A stretch of DNA of 5,785 nt from the NCBI GenBank assembly GCA_002428895.1, contig DIYC01000062.1, positions 2,267 to 8,051 of the forward strand, in the 5' to 3' direction. The translations under genes were made by a program, and so were the position numbers. Below, one piece after another: positions 1 to 5,785 of this stretch; the stretch's first letter is position 1, and every line of letters begins with the position of its first letter. This DNA is from Burkholderiales bacterium UBA6064. Lineage in GTDB: Bacteria; Pseudomonadota; Gammaproteobacteria; Burkholderiales; Burkholderiaceae_B. The notes under the pieces were generated by a model that had not been told where the DNA came from, made no database searches, and was given only the letters and a program-made list of their open reading frames with translations.

Positions 1-1
1 T

Positions 2-508
2 ATACCGATAGAACAAGGCTGGGTCAGTTTACTCAAAACTCGCCTGAACGAAAAACACCACCACTGCGAGGTTGTCAACGCTTCTATTTCTGGCGAAACT
101 ACCGCTGGTGGCTTAACACGCTTGCCCAACGTATTAAAGCAACATCAACCCACATTCATGCTCTTAGAATTAGGCGCAAACGATGGTTTACGCGGTTTGC
201 CGATTGCTAGCATGCAAAACAACCTACAACGCATCATCCACTTAGCCCAAGAACATAAAATACAAACCTTACTGATTGGCATGCAAATCCCACCCAACTA
301 CGGTTTAAATTATGCACAACGGTTTAGCCAAACCTTTAAAACACTTGCAAAAGACAATCAATTATCTTGGGTACCTTTTATGCTCGAAGGGTTTGCCTTA
401 GACCCCCAGCTATTTTTAAACGATGGCATACATCCTAATGCTCAAGCACAACCCATCATTTTAAACACCATTTGGCAACAACTCGAACCGATGCTTAAAG
501 GCAAGTAA
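2..508 (+). CDS. tesA: TesA-type SGNH/GDSL arylesterase / lysophospholipase L1 (5' end missing)
   Basis: This is the C-terminal 168 residues of a TesA-family SGNH hydrolase; the reading frame is open from the window edge. TesA enzymes are exported (periplasmic in E. coli) and hydrolyse acyl thioesters, aryl esters and lysophospholipids. What can be seen, numbered from the first in-frame codon: block II around ISGETTAGG (residues 29-37) with its oxyanion Gly, block III GAND (58-61) with the oxyanion Asn, and block V DGIHPN (141-146) giving the catalytic Asp141 and His144. The context KQHQP and NDGLRG is very close to E. coli TesA as I recall it. Block I (GDSL, nucleophilic Ser) and any signal peptide lie upstream of the window, roughly 15-20 mature residues plus the leader. 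The in-frame TTG at 122 is not the start, because conserved family sequence continues upstream of it. Nothing suggests a broken gene. Family assignment is secure; the exact substrate is not. Confidence 0.93.
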   Translation: MPIEQGWVSLLKTRLNEKHHHCEVVNASISGETTAGGLTRLPNVLKQHQPTFMLLELGANDGLRGLPIASMQNNLQRIIHLAQEHKIQTLLIGMQIPPNYGLNYAQRFSQTFKTLAKDNQLSWVPFMLEGFALDPQLFLNDGIHPNAQAQPIILNTIWQQLEPMLKGK

Positions 509-628
509 GAGTCAATTAAAAGACAACCCAAGTTCAGTCCCAGACCAAACAAAGTTCTTACATCCGTCACATCATTGCAACATTGAAAGGTTCAAATAAA
601 AAAGCATTCAATTTCAAACTTAATTTAT

Positions 629-632
629 GGAG
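629..632 (+). promoter_or_regulatory. Ribosome binding site of the 593-residue protein gene
   Basis: GGAG lies 8 bases before the ATG at 641. This supports that ATG over the internal in-frame ATG at 812 and makes the odd N-terminus part of the protein. No convincing -10/-35 pair was found in 509-640, although TTGAAA at 583 and AT-rich sequence around 594-626 could hide a weak promoter. Confidence 0.65.
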
Positions 633-640
633 CCTTTCTT

Positions 641-2422
641 ATGCAATCACGACAACTCTGCGAATCAACTAGACCACGCTTTATTTGCTCATTTATTCAA
701 CCCATTTCATTACAAAATATTCCCAACTCCAGAGTTAATTCAATCGCAGTAGGTTTAAATAATTCAACCATTCACCTCGAACGTAGTCTTGCAACAACCC
801 GAGCCATTTCGATGGCGATTCATCGTGGTGCAACTCCAGAACAACAACCTACATCGACACTTGACAGCCAATCCCTGTCAAGCCACACAAATACAGATCA
901 AAACAACACTTTAGAAACAGACAAAGAAACCAACTACGAACAACAACAAATGGCGTATGTCGCCAAAATACGGCAACAAATAACACCCAAACCGCTGAGT
1001 GAAGAACTGAAAGAATTTGACTCCACAGAAAATAACCCAACACACAGTGTCAGCGCTCGGTTTGGCTTGAAGCCAGATGCCCAACACTACCAATTTAGAC
1101 TCATCGCCTGGGGAGAAGCCGGAGCAGGAATTCCATTGATTAACAACCCTTACTCGGTACGACCACAAGAGGCACCTGCAGTAGACCCCAATTTAAAACG
1201 AAAAAAATTTACTACCGAACAACGAGATGCAGTTCGGCACGCTCCTTACCGACAAGCTGTACAAACAATTTTAAATGCAAGTTTACATAATTCGCATGCA
1301 GTGGCCTCTCGATTTTTAGGACCTGAGTCAAATGCAAACATTGCCCCTGCCAGCTATACCAACAATAAAAACAAACATTGGGGGCAAGGTGAAATGCAAA
1401 GCCACCTTGAACACGCCTTGTATCGATTAGAGTCTAAAGCGTCAAACCATCACATTCATCTCTTTCTTCGTTCTACCGATTACCTGGGTGGATTAGGCGA
1501 ACTGTATTCAAGAAAAATTAAAGTCTTTTTGTCTGAACCCGTTACTGATCGGAGTGACTTAGCTCACAAAGGGAATGTAAAAGAAATCGTATTAGGCACT
1601 TTTTATTTACCAGGCCTCATCAACGAACACCATGAGTCAGCAATCGTGCGTCAGTTTAAACAGCAAGTCATACAACTCGAAGAAAGTTTAGACAAAGTAA
1701 TTGCTAACCAACGACGCCCTAAGCAACGACAACACCCACTCGAAGTACATTACAAATATGGGATTTGCGCGCAAGAATTACGCCCATTGGCACATCAAAA
1801 ATTACTGTATGGCAAACAACATCGAACCAACGATGGCTTAAGACCAGTATTACAACACATGTTGCCGTCATTATCGAACACCAACACACCGTCACGTCAG
1901 CCTGATGCATACCAAGGACTTAAGTCAGACAAAAAAAATAATCTGAGACTACAGATCAATCAGCTCTTAGCTAACCCCGATGTATTACGTTCTGGCGAAG
2001 AATTATGGAATATGAATGAAATTGAAACCGCACTAGAACACATTCGGAATCCCAATATTCAACGTCAAATTCAGCAAGCAATCGAAACAGATACACTCAG
2101 TTGGCAACATGCCTCAGTCACTACCACACAAGGCTTAAGCCGATCCTACAGCGACAGTTCATTAGATTCTTTAAGTACGCTCAGCAGTAATGATGATCTA
2201 GAACAGACCGCTTTTGAACTTGAGTTTGAAGATGACGAACAAGCAGAACACCTGAGTCAGCCTACCTCTTCAGAAAGTAACAGTTGGGTTGATGTCAAGA
2301 GCAACACTTCTAGACAAAGCAAAACAACGTACTCATCGTCAGTTGAAAGCCAAACTGAGAAAACCCGACCTCAACCTGCTTGGGCGCAACCAGTTCCTAG
2401 AAAAAAACGATACTTCAATTAG
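641..2422 (+). CDS. Hydrophilic 593-residue protein with a putative non-specific-endonuclease-like domain
   Basis: I do not recognise the full-length protein. No signal peptide or membrane segment is evident. Residues 60-135 are Gln/Asn/Ser/Thr-rich and probably disordered. Residues about 200-300 show spacing reminiscent of EndoNS-type beta-beta-alpha-metal nucleases: His219, Gly227-Pro228, Asn233-Ile-Ala-Pro236, Asn242, Trp247 and Glu251, then a His-rich strand (269-275), DYLGG (280-284) and a RKIKVFL strand (291-297), where family members have a beta strand, a Tyr-Gly turn and an RP..I.V strand. The usual Gly or Arg-Gly before the catalytic His is replaced by Asn-Ser, so activity is uncertain. 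Residues 330-490 look mainly helical and charged. The tail has a Ser-rich stretch (500-517), an acidic patch (518-536) and a basic PRKKR cluster (586-590). The stop codon overlaps the RBS of the next gene, so the two are probably one operon. The gene is certain, the nuclease-like domain moderately likely, and the biological role unknown. An exported toxin or host-directed effector would fit the architecture. Confidence 0.5.
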   Translation: MQSRQLCESTRPRFICSFIQPISLQNIPNSRVNSIAVGLNNSTIHLERSLATTRAISMAIHRGATPEQQPTSTLDSQSLSSHTNTDQNNTLETDKETNYEQQQMAYVAKIRQQITPKPLSEELKEFDSTENNPTHSVSARFGLKPDAQHYQFRLIAWGEAGAGIPLINNPYSVRPQEAPAVDPNLKRKKFTTEQRDAVRHAPYRQAVQTILNASLHNSHAVASRFLGPESNANIAPASYTNNKNKHWGQGEMQSHLEHALYRLESKASNHHIHLFLRSTDYLGGLGELYSRKIKVFLSEPVTDRSDLAHKGNVKEIVLGTFYLPGLINEHHESAIVRQFKQQVIQLEESLDKVIANQRRPKQRQHPLEVHYKYGICAQELRPLAHQKLLYGKQHRTNDGLRPVLQHMLPSLSNTNTPSRQPDAYQGLKSDKKNNLRLQINQLLANPDVLRSGEELWNMNEIETALEHIRNPNIQRQIQQAIETDTLSWQHASVTTTQGLSRSYSDSSLDSLSTLSSNDDLEQTAFELEFEDDEQAEHLSQPTSSESNSWVDVKSNTSRQSKTTYSSSVESQTEKTRPQPAWAQPVPRKKRYFN

Positions 2423-2424
2423 GA
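2421..2424 (+). promoter_or_regulatory. Ribosome binding site overlapping the upstream stop codon
   Basis: AGGA shares bases with the TAG stop of the 593-residue protein gene and sits 9 bases before the ATG at 2434. The arrangement decides the start of the phosphatase gene and suggests that ribosomes finishing the first gene can reinitiate on the second. Confidence 0.65.
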
Positions 2425-2433
2425 TAAAACCAA

Positions 2434-3537
2434 ATGAAAGCAAACAACTTATTCACAGTATCATTATCTGAATTAAAAACCCCTACTCAACAGAACATGG
2501 GTACTGGCGGTGCTTCTCGCATCATGCATCATCGCGATAACCCAAGACGCTCTTACTTACAATCAAACCAATTGGGCCCCTTGCCTTTGCCGTTTGCTGC
2601 AGAACGTATTGCAGAATGTCAAACACAAACCTTATTTTCTTACCATCAAGCTTCTAGCACCCTAGGCAGCTTTGTTTTGATGAATACTGACAACCTACCT
2701 TCTGGCGGCAAAATTACAGAGGAATACACTCACAAAGATTCTGTAAGCATCAAACTAGTGGGTGACATTGGTTTAAGAGGAAATCGACAAGCACAAGTTG
2801 CTAAAATAATTGGATATTCCGTCAGAGAAAGCAAACGAAACAACCAACATCCTTTAGTACTCGTAGTCGGTGACTGGGTTTACCCCAGGGGACCTTCTGA
2901 GGATAGTCCAAATGAAATTAAACGCATACAAAATAGTGTGTTGAATAATTACTTTGATCTGACAAAAAAATGTTCCGTTCGTGGCGTATTGGGCAATCAT
3001 GAATACGGTGACAATCAAAAAGCAGCAGACCCTAGCGTATTTATCAACTTAGCCAAACAATACAACATGACTGTCGATCGTTATGGACGACATAGCATTC
3101 ATAGTAAACATTTTATTGTCGAATTGTATTCAATTGATTCTACAACCATTGCAGTCGATGACCAGCAAGTTGAATGGATCATTCAAGAACTTACTGAATC
3201 ACTGAACAGAGAACAAGAACATGGCAAAAAAACATGGCGACTTGTTGTCAGCCACCATCCGATTGTCAGTTTTGGGCTGCATCAGGGTGAAACAAACTAT
3301 TTAGGCAGTTTATTCGACACCCAGTCGATTGATTTTTGGTTAAGCGGCCACGAACATGACATTGAAATTATTGCTCAAGGGCCAAACAACCCCCCTACCC
3401 TTGTCAGCGGAACAGGATCTACTCAAAGAGAAATAGAGCAAAACCAAAAAGCTGCTTATATGACCAATGAATGTGGCTTTCTTGAACTCAACATTCATGA
3501 ACAAGACATTAAGGTTAACATCAAGCGAATTGAATAA
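2434..3537 (+). CDS. Purple acid phosphatase-like (TRAP-like) metallophosphoesterase
   Basis: A calcineurin-like dinuclear metallophosphoesterase of 367 residues, expected to hydrolyse phosphomonoesters or related phosphates; the substrate cannot be read. All five signature blocks are present in order: GDIG (Asp111), GDWVY (Asp147 and Tyr150), GNHEY (Asn188, His189), SHHPIVS (His274) and GHEH (His306, His308). The Tyr three residues after the second Asp is the Fe(III)-binding, colour-giving ligand of purple acid phosphatases. The surroundings, such as VLGNHEYGDN and the SGTGS near 325-329, resemble mammalian tartrate-resistant acid phosphatase more than bacterial cyclic-nucleotide or Ser/Thr phosphatases. 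The first 100 or so residues are hydrophilic with no evident signal peptide or membrane segment and no domain I recognise, whereas classical PAPs are secreted. The start at 2434 is set by AGGA nine bases upstream, overlapping the stop of the preceding gene, so the two are probably co-transcribed and coupled. It ends 21 bases before convergent ppiD. Fold and metal site are confident; export route and physiological role are unknown. Confidence 0.85.
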   Translation: MKANNLFTVSLSELKTPTQQNMGTGGASRIMHHRDNPRRSYLQSNQLGPLPLPFAAERIAECQTQTLFSYHQASSTLGSFVLMNTDNLPSGGKITEEYTHKDSVSIKLVGDIGLRGNRQAQVAKIIGYSVRESKRNNQHPLVLVVGDWVYPRGPSEDSPNEIKRIQNSVLNNYFDLTKKCSVRGVLGNHEYGDNQKAADPSVFINLAKQYNMTVDRYGRHSIHSKHFIVELYSIDSTTIAVDDQQVEWIIQELTESLNREQEHGKKTWRLVVSHHPIVSFGLHQGETNYLGSLFDTQSIDFWLSGHEHDIEIIAQGPNNPPTLVSGTGSTQREIEQNQKAAYMTNECGFLELNIHEQDIKVNIKRIE

Positions 3538-3546
3538 AACAGTTGA

Positions 3547-3584
3547 AATCGAATCCAACTAATTCAACGCAGTTGGGTTCGATT
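3547..3584. terminator. Hairpin between convergent genes, possible bidirectional terminator
   Basis: Two 14-base arms, 3547-3560 (AATCGAATCCAACT) and 3571-3584 (AGTTGGGTTCGATT), pair throughout around a 10-base loop; the only non-Watson-Crick pair is U-G in plus-strand RNA (A-C in minus-strand RNA). It follows the phosphatase stop by about ten bases and overlaps the last codons and stop of ppiD. Neither side has a classical run of U directly after the stem: the minus-strand side has TTTT only about nine bases on. It could therefore be a weak terminator, a 3'-end-stabilising hairpin, or both. Confidence 0.55.
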
Positions 3585-5511
3585 CACTAGCAAGAGGAAG
3601 CGTTTCATGTGTATCAAATGCTTTAAGTTGCTTCACCCCGTAACGATTAAAAAGCACTTCACGAGCTGCATCAAGCAACGCTTCGTTGTAGGTACGATCA
3701 ATAATTTGCTCGTAAAACTGAACAACTTGCGGATTAGATTCTTGTTTTAAGACAGCAGAGGGCACGGCCTCTTTAACCCAGACCAACAAAACCCCCTGCG
3801 CACCCAAATTAACTACAGTCGTTGTTGGTAAATTCAAGGCTTTCACATTTAAAATAGCACGTGCAGCTTGCTCACTTAAACCCGCAGGATTAATTGCGGA
3901 CACCACACGCAATGGATCAAAACCCTCTAGCTGTTGCTCTATGTTTGCATCCGATTGATTCATTTTTGTTAACAACGATTGAGCCTGTTGATTCGCCAAC
4001 TCAATGGCTTTTTGTAAACGCAGTTGCGCAATAATTTCATCCCGAACAATTGCAAATTCTTTTAGAGCTGCGGGCTTATAATCAATGACACGAGCCGATA
4101 CCAGCGTATCATTAACTTGAATCGCCTTAGTATTTTGCTTTGCTTGTAAAGCTTCGGGATTAAATAATTCAGCCAAAACAGCAGATTGACCTAAAGGACC
4201 GGCTAATAAACCTGGCTCATTCACAACACCTTGCTGGATTTGTACCGTCAACCCCAGATCTTTGGCAACTTCATTGTATGAATCAGGAATTTCAAACACG
4301 CGCTCTTCAAACAAAGATTGCGCTTGCACCATTTCGAGAGTTAATTTTTCTGCTTGGATACTGTTTACAATTTCATCACGAACTGCGTCCAGAACTTTAA
4401 CCTCAGCAGGTAAAATTTGTGTTACTTCGATCAAATGATAACCAAACTCAGTTCGAATAGGATCGCTAATTTGGTTGATAGCTGCACTAAAAACATAATT
4501 ATCAAATTCTTTGACCATCATGTTGGGCGAAATTAAACCCAAATTACCACCGTCTTGGGCACTACCAGGGTCTTGAGAAAATTGTTTGGCCAACGCTTCA
4601 AATTGATCAGGGGCTTGAACCAACTTGGCTTTTAATTCTTGTGCTTTTTCTAAAGCTTGGCTTTCTGATTGCTTATCATCCACTGAAATTAAAATATGAC
4701 GAGCCTGGCGTTGTTCCGCAGTAGAAAAACGTGATTGATTTTGTTCAAAATAATTATTCACTTCTTCTTCAGAAACAGTTAACCGAGCACGAATCGCTTC
4801 AGGGCTAAGAACAACAAACTCAACATCGGCTTGTTCAAGGCTCATAAACCCAGTTGGGTTGCCTTTGTAATACTCCAAGGCTTGCTCTTCAGTGATATTC
4901 ACCTGGGGCAAATAATTAGACACATCAAATAATTTAATGCGAACTCGTCGACCAGACAGTTGAGTATCATCGATTAAACCAGAAACCGTTTTACTCATAA
5001 AGTGGCTTTTTAACAAAGGCTCAAACACATGAGAACGTGCGGCAGCATACCGAATAGATGCTTCATATTGGACAGCATCAAACCCACGAGCCGACAAGGC
5101 TTGTTCATACTGCTCAAAGCTAAACTGCCCATCTTGTTGAAACAAAGGATTTTGCATAACTTCTTTCTGAATTTGATCGGGCGACACGGCGAGAAAGTTT
5201 TTTTCCACTTCTGAGCGGATTAAAAAATCGGTAATCATCAAGTCAAGTAACTCTTGATTTGATTCAGGTGTATCAAACACCGCAGGATCAAAATTCTCAC
5301 TACCAGAACGACGACGCATTGATTCAATTTGATTACGCTTTTCATTGTCAAACAAAGCTTGCGTAATTTTGTATTGCCCAACCTCAGCAATGACATTTTC
5401 ATCTTGTGACAAGTTATAACCACTAACGCCTAACAAAACAAAAGCCGGTGCAATCAGTATGAGTAAAAAAACCAGCATGAGTTTTTGATGAGTGCGAATA
5501 AATTCAAACAT
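3559..5511 (-). CDS. ppiD: PpiD-type periplasmic folding chaperone / parvulin-domain protein
   Basis: A 650-residue inner-membrane-anchored chaperone. PpiD family members sit at the SecYEG exit and help newly exported proteins fold in the periplasm. The order seen is a short cytoplasmic N-terminus (MFEFIRTHQK), one membrane helix (about 11-31), a SurA-like chaperone region (about 32-260), a parvulin domain (about 266-367) and a C-terminal helical region. In the parvulin domain, ARHILIS (His272), GGNLG (321-325), ISDPIRTEFGYHLIEV (348-363, His359) and the FSQDPGS segment are intact. E. coli PpiD, as I recall it, lacks the equivalent His residues and has little or no isomerase activity. The start at 5511 is chosen because AGG lies eight bases upstream and the MFEF.R..Q start before the helix is typical; a longer reading from 5598 adds 29 residues of atypical sequence. 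The length fits the family. The gene lies downstream of a tRNA pair and converges on the phosphatase gene. Identification is confident. Confidence 0.93.
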   Translation of the reverse strand: MFEFIRTHQKLMLVFLLILIAPAFVLLGVSGYNLSQDENVIAEVGQYKITQALFDNEKRNQIESMRRRSGSENFDPAVFDTPESNQELLDLMITDFLIRSEVEKNFLAVSPDQIQKEVMQNPLFQQDGQFSFEQYEQALSARGFDAVQYEASIRYAAARSHVFEPLLKSHFMSKTVSGLIDDTQLSGRRVRIKLFDVSNYLPQVNITEEQALEYYKGNPTGFMSLEQADVEFVVLSPEAIRARLTVSEEEVNNYFEQNQSRFSTAEQRQARHILISVDDKQSESQALEKAQELKAKLVQAPDQFEALAKQFSQDPGSAQDGGNLGLISPNMMVKEFDNYVFSAAINQISDPIRTEFGYHLIEVTQILPAEVKVLDAVRDEIVNSIQAEKLTLEMVQAQSLFEERVFEIPDSYNEVAKDLGLTVQIQQGVVNEPGLLAGPLGQSAVLAELFNPEALQAKQNTKAIQVNDTLVSARVIDYKPAALKEFAIVRDEIIAQLRLQKAIELANQQAQSLLTKMNQSDANIEQQLEGFDPLRVVSAINPAGLSEQAARAILNVKALNLPTTTVVNLGAQGVLLVWVKEAVPSAVLKQESNPQVVQFYEQIIDRTYNEALLDAAREVLFNRYGVKQLKAFDTHETLPLASESNPTALN

Positions 5512-5519
5512 TTTTTTAA

Positions 5520-5527
5520 CCTGCCTC
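5520..5527 (-). promoter_or_regulatory. ppiD ribosome binding site
   Basis: On the minus strand the sequence reads GAGGCAGG, eight bases before the ATG at 5511, with an A-rich spacer. It settles the start at MFEF rather than the alternative upstream start at 5598. Confidence 0.75.
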
Positions 5528-5550
5528 AGTGTGTTCTGTATCAAACAGCA

Positions 5551-5556
5551 ATCATA
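5551..5556 (-). promoter_or_regulatory. Possible -10 element of a ppiD promoter
   Basis: The minus strand reads TATGAT, a good match to the sigma-70 -10 consensus, about 40 bases upstream of the ATG, which would give a leader of roughly 30 bases. No good -35 hexamer lies 16-19 bases upstream: the 17-base position reads CGGTAT. If real, the promoter may need an activator. It lies downstream of the tRNA terminator, where a separate ppiD promoter is expected. Tentative. Confidence 0.3.
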
Positions 5557-5580
5557 CACTATGGTTTTACGGAATACCGT

Positions 5581-5617
5581 GATTCGAAAACAAGACATAA
5601 ACTTTGTATTTTGAATC
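5581..5617. repeat. Imperfect inverted repeat in the ppiD upstream region
   Basis: GATTC at 5581-5585 and GAATC at 5613-5617 form the base of a stem. AAAA (5587-5590) pairs with TTTT (5609-5612), and CAA (5591-5593) with TTG (5604-5606), interrupted by small bulges. It lies between the tRNA terminator and the ppiD start without a U-run, so it looks more like a leader structure or binding site than a terminator. Its stem is AT-rich and could be chance. Confidence 0.3.
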
Positions 5618-5624
5618 GCAGAAT

Positions 5625-5652
5625 AAAAAAGGGAGCCAAAAGGCTCCCTTTT
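5625..5652 (-). terminator. Rho-independent terminator of the tRNA-Val/tRNA-Asp unit
   Basis: A GC core GGGAGCC (5631-5637) pairs perfectly with GGCTCCC (5642-5648) around a four-base loop, and A/T runs extend the stem. On the minus strand the stem runs into six T residues (complement of 5625-5630). It starts three bases after the CCA end of tRNA-Asp, so it should end the tRNA transcript before ppiD. The A-run on the other side could also let it work from the plus strand. Confidence 0.85.
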
Positions 5653-5655
5653 ATT

Positions 5656-5732
5656 TGGCGGAACGGACGGGGCTCGAACCCGCGACCTCCGGCGTGACAG
5701 GCCGGCATTCTAACCAACTGAACTACCGCTCC
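5656..5732 (-). tRNA. tRNA-Asp (anticodon GTC)
   Basis: The minus strand folds into a complete 77-base cloverleaf. The acceptor GGAGCGG pairs with CCGTTCC with one G-U pair, the D-arm contains AGTTCAGTTGGTTAGAAT, the anticodon loop CTGTCAC has GTC at 5696-5698, the T-arm has GGTTCGAGCC, the discriminator base is G, and CCA is encoded. The G73 discriminator and GTC anticodon are the identity elements of tRNA-Asp. It is followed by the terminator and preceded, 22 bases upstream, by another tRNA. Confidence 0.97.
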
Positions 5733-5754
5733 AGAACTTTTTTCTATATTGCTG

Positions 5755-5785
5755 TGGTGGGTGCTGAGAGGCTCGAACTCCCGAC
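5755..5785 (-). tRNA. 3' part of a tRNA, probably tRNA-Val (cut by the window end)
   Basis: Only the last 31 bases are present on the minus strand: part of the variable region, a T-arm with stem GGGAG/CTCTC around TTCGAGC, the acceptor strand AGCACCC, discriminator A and encoded CCA. The predicted partner GGGTGCT at the 5' end is like bacterial tRNA-Val, and Val next to Asp is a common gammaproteobacterial pairing. The anticodon is outside the window, so the identity is inferred. Confidence 0.75.

Noticed and set aside
122..508. A 128-residue gene starting at TTG 122
   Set aside because: The frame is open to the window edge and the upstream 40 residues contain conserved TesA sequence (VVNASISGETTAGG), so this is the interior of a longer gene.
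583..595. TTGAA-AGG-TTCAA as a tesA terminator
   Set aside because: A five-base AT-rich stem with a three-base loop is too weak, and the following A-run is on the wrong strand for a plus-strand U-tract.
607..626. Tandem TTCAATTT / CTTAATTT resembling a PmrA-type direct repeat of Legionella
   Set aside because: The half-sites are poor, the period is 12 rather than 11, and they sit only a few bases before the RBS, too close to act as an activator site for a promoter of this gene.
849..1168. Two minus-strand reading frames inside the 593-residue protein gene
   Set aside because: They overlap each other and the coding strand, have Trp/Cys/Val/Phe-rich composition typical of antisense reads, and have no RBS.
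1719..1910. A minus-strand 63-residue frame, and similar short frames at 2289-2471, 3340-3558, 5029-5214 and 5238-5423
   Set aside because: All lie largely or wholly inside well-supported genes in another frame and show no family-like sequence.
5512..5598. A 29-residue N-terminal extension of PpiD
   Set aside because: It needs a non-ATG start, has no family-like sequence and lies upstream of a good RBS for the ATG at 5511.
5485..5697. A 70-residue plus-strand reading frame ending in RGSNPRPPA
   Set aside because: This is the well-known artefact of translating the antisense of a tRNA T-arm; it also covers the terminator and the ppiD 5' end.
5656..5732. tRNA-Asp as an integration site for a mobile element
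   Set aside because: No second copy of the tRNA 3' end, integrase or inverted-repeat ends were seen in the window, and the adjacent gene is ordinary ppiD.

Overview
The window reads as chromosomal DNA of a moderately AT-rich gammaproteobacterium. Three things point there: a TesA-type arylesterase/lysophospholipase whose C-terminus follows the E. coli family closely, a membrane-anchored PpiD-type folding factor, and a tRNA-Val/tRNA-Asp pair just upstream of ppiD, which in many gammaproteobacteria lies in the lon-hupB-(tRNA)-ppiD neighbourhood. Low GC and two effector-like proteins of unfamiliar architecture would fit a Legionella/Coxiella-like host-associated lineage, but that placement is inference only.

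Layout: (1) 2-508, plus strand: the 3' part of tesA, cut by the window edge. (2) 509-640: a gap with no convincing promoter or terminator. (3) 641-3537, plus strand: a compact two-gene unit with 11 bases between the genes. The first encodes a 593-residue hydrophilic protein of unrecognised overall family; its middle carries a motif series resembling the beta-beta-alpha-metal DNA/RNA non-specific endonucleases, and its tail is Ser/acidic and ends in a basic cluster. The second encodes a 367-residue metallophosphoesterase with the full purple-acid-phosphatase (TRAP-like) ligand set, including the tyrosine, but no evident signal peptide. (4) 3547-3584: a strong inverted repeat between convergent genes, overlapping the ppiD stop. 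(5) 3559-5511, minus strand: ppiD. (6) 5512-5655: the ppiD leader, an imperfect inverted repeat, a small dyad, and the rho-independent terminator of the tRNA unit. (7) 5656-5785, minus strand: complete tRNA-Asp(GTC) and the 3' end of a probable tRNA-Val.

The flanks are ordinary housekeeping genes. The central pair is the accessory part: a possible nuclease and a possible phosphatase, probably co-transcribed and translationally coupled. No function for the pair can be read directly. The best hypothesis is a secreted or host-directed (or competitor-directed) pair of hydrolases, resting on motif spacing and architecture only.
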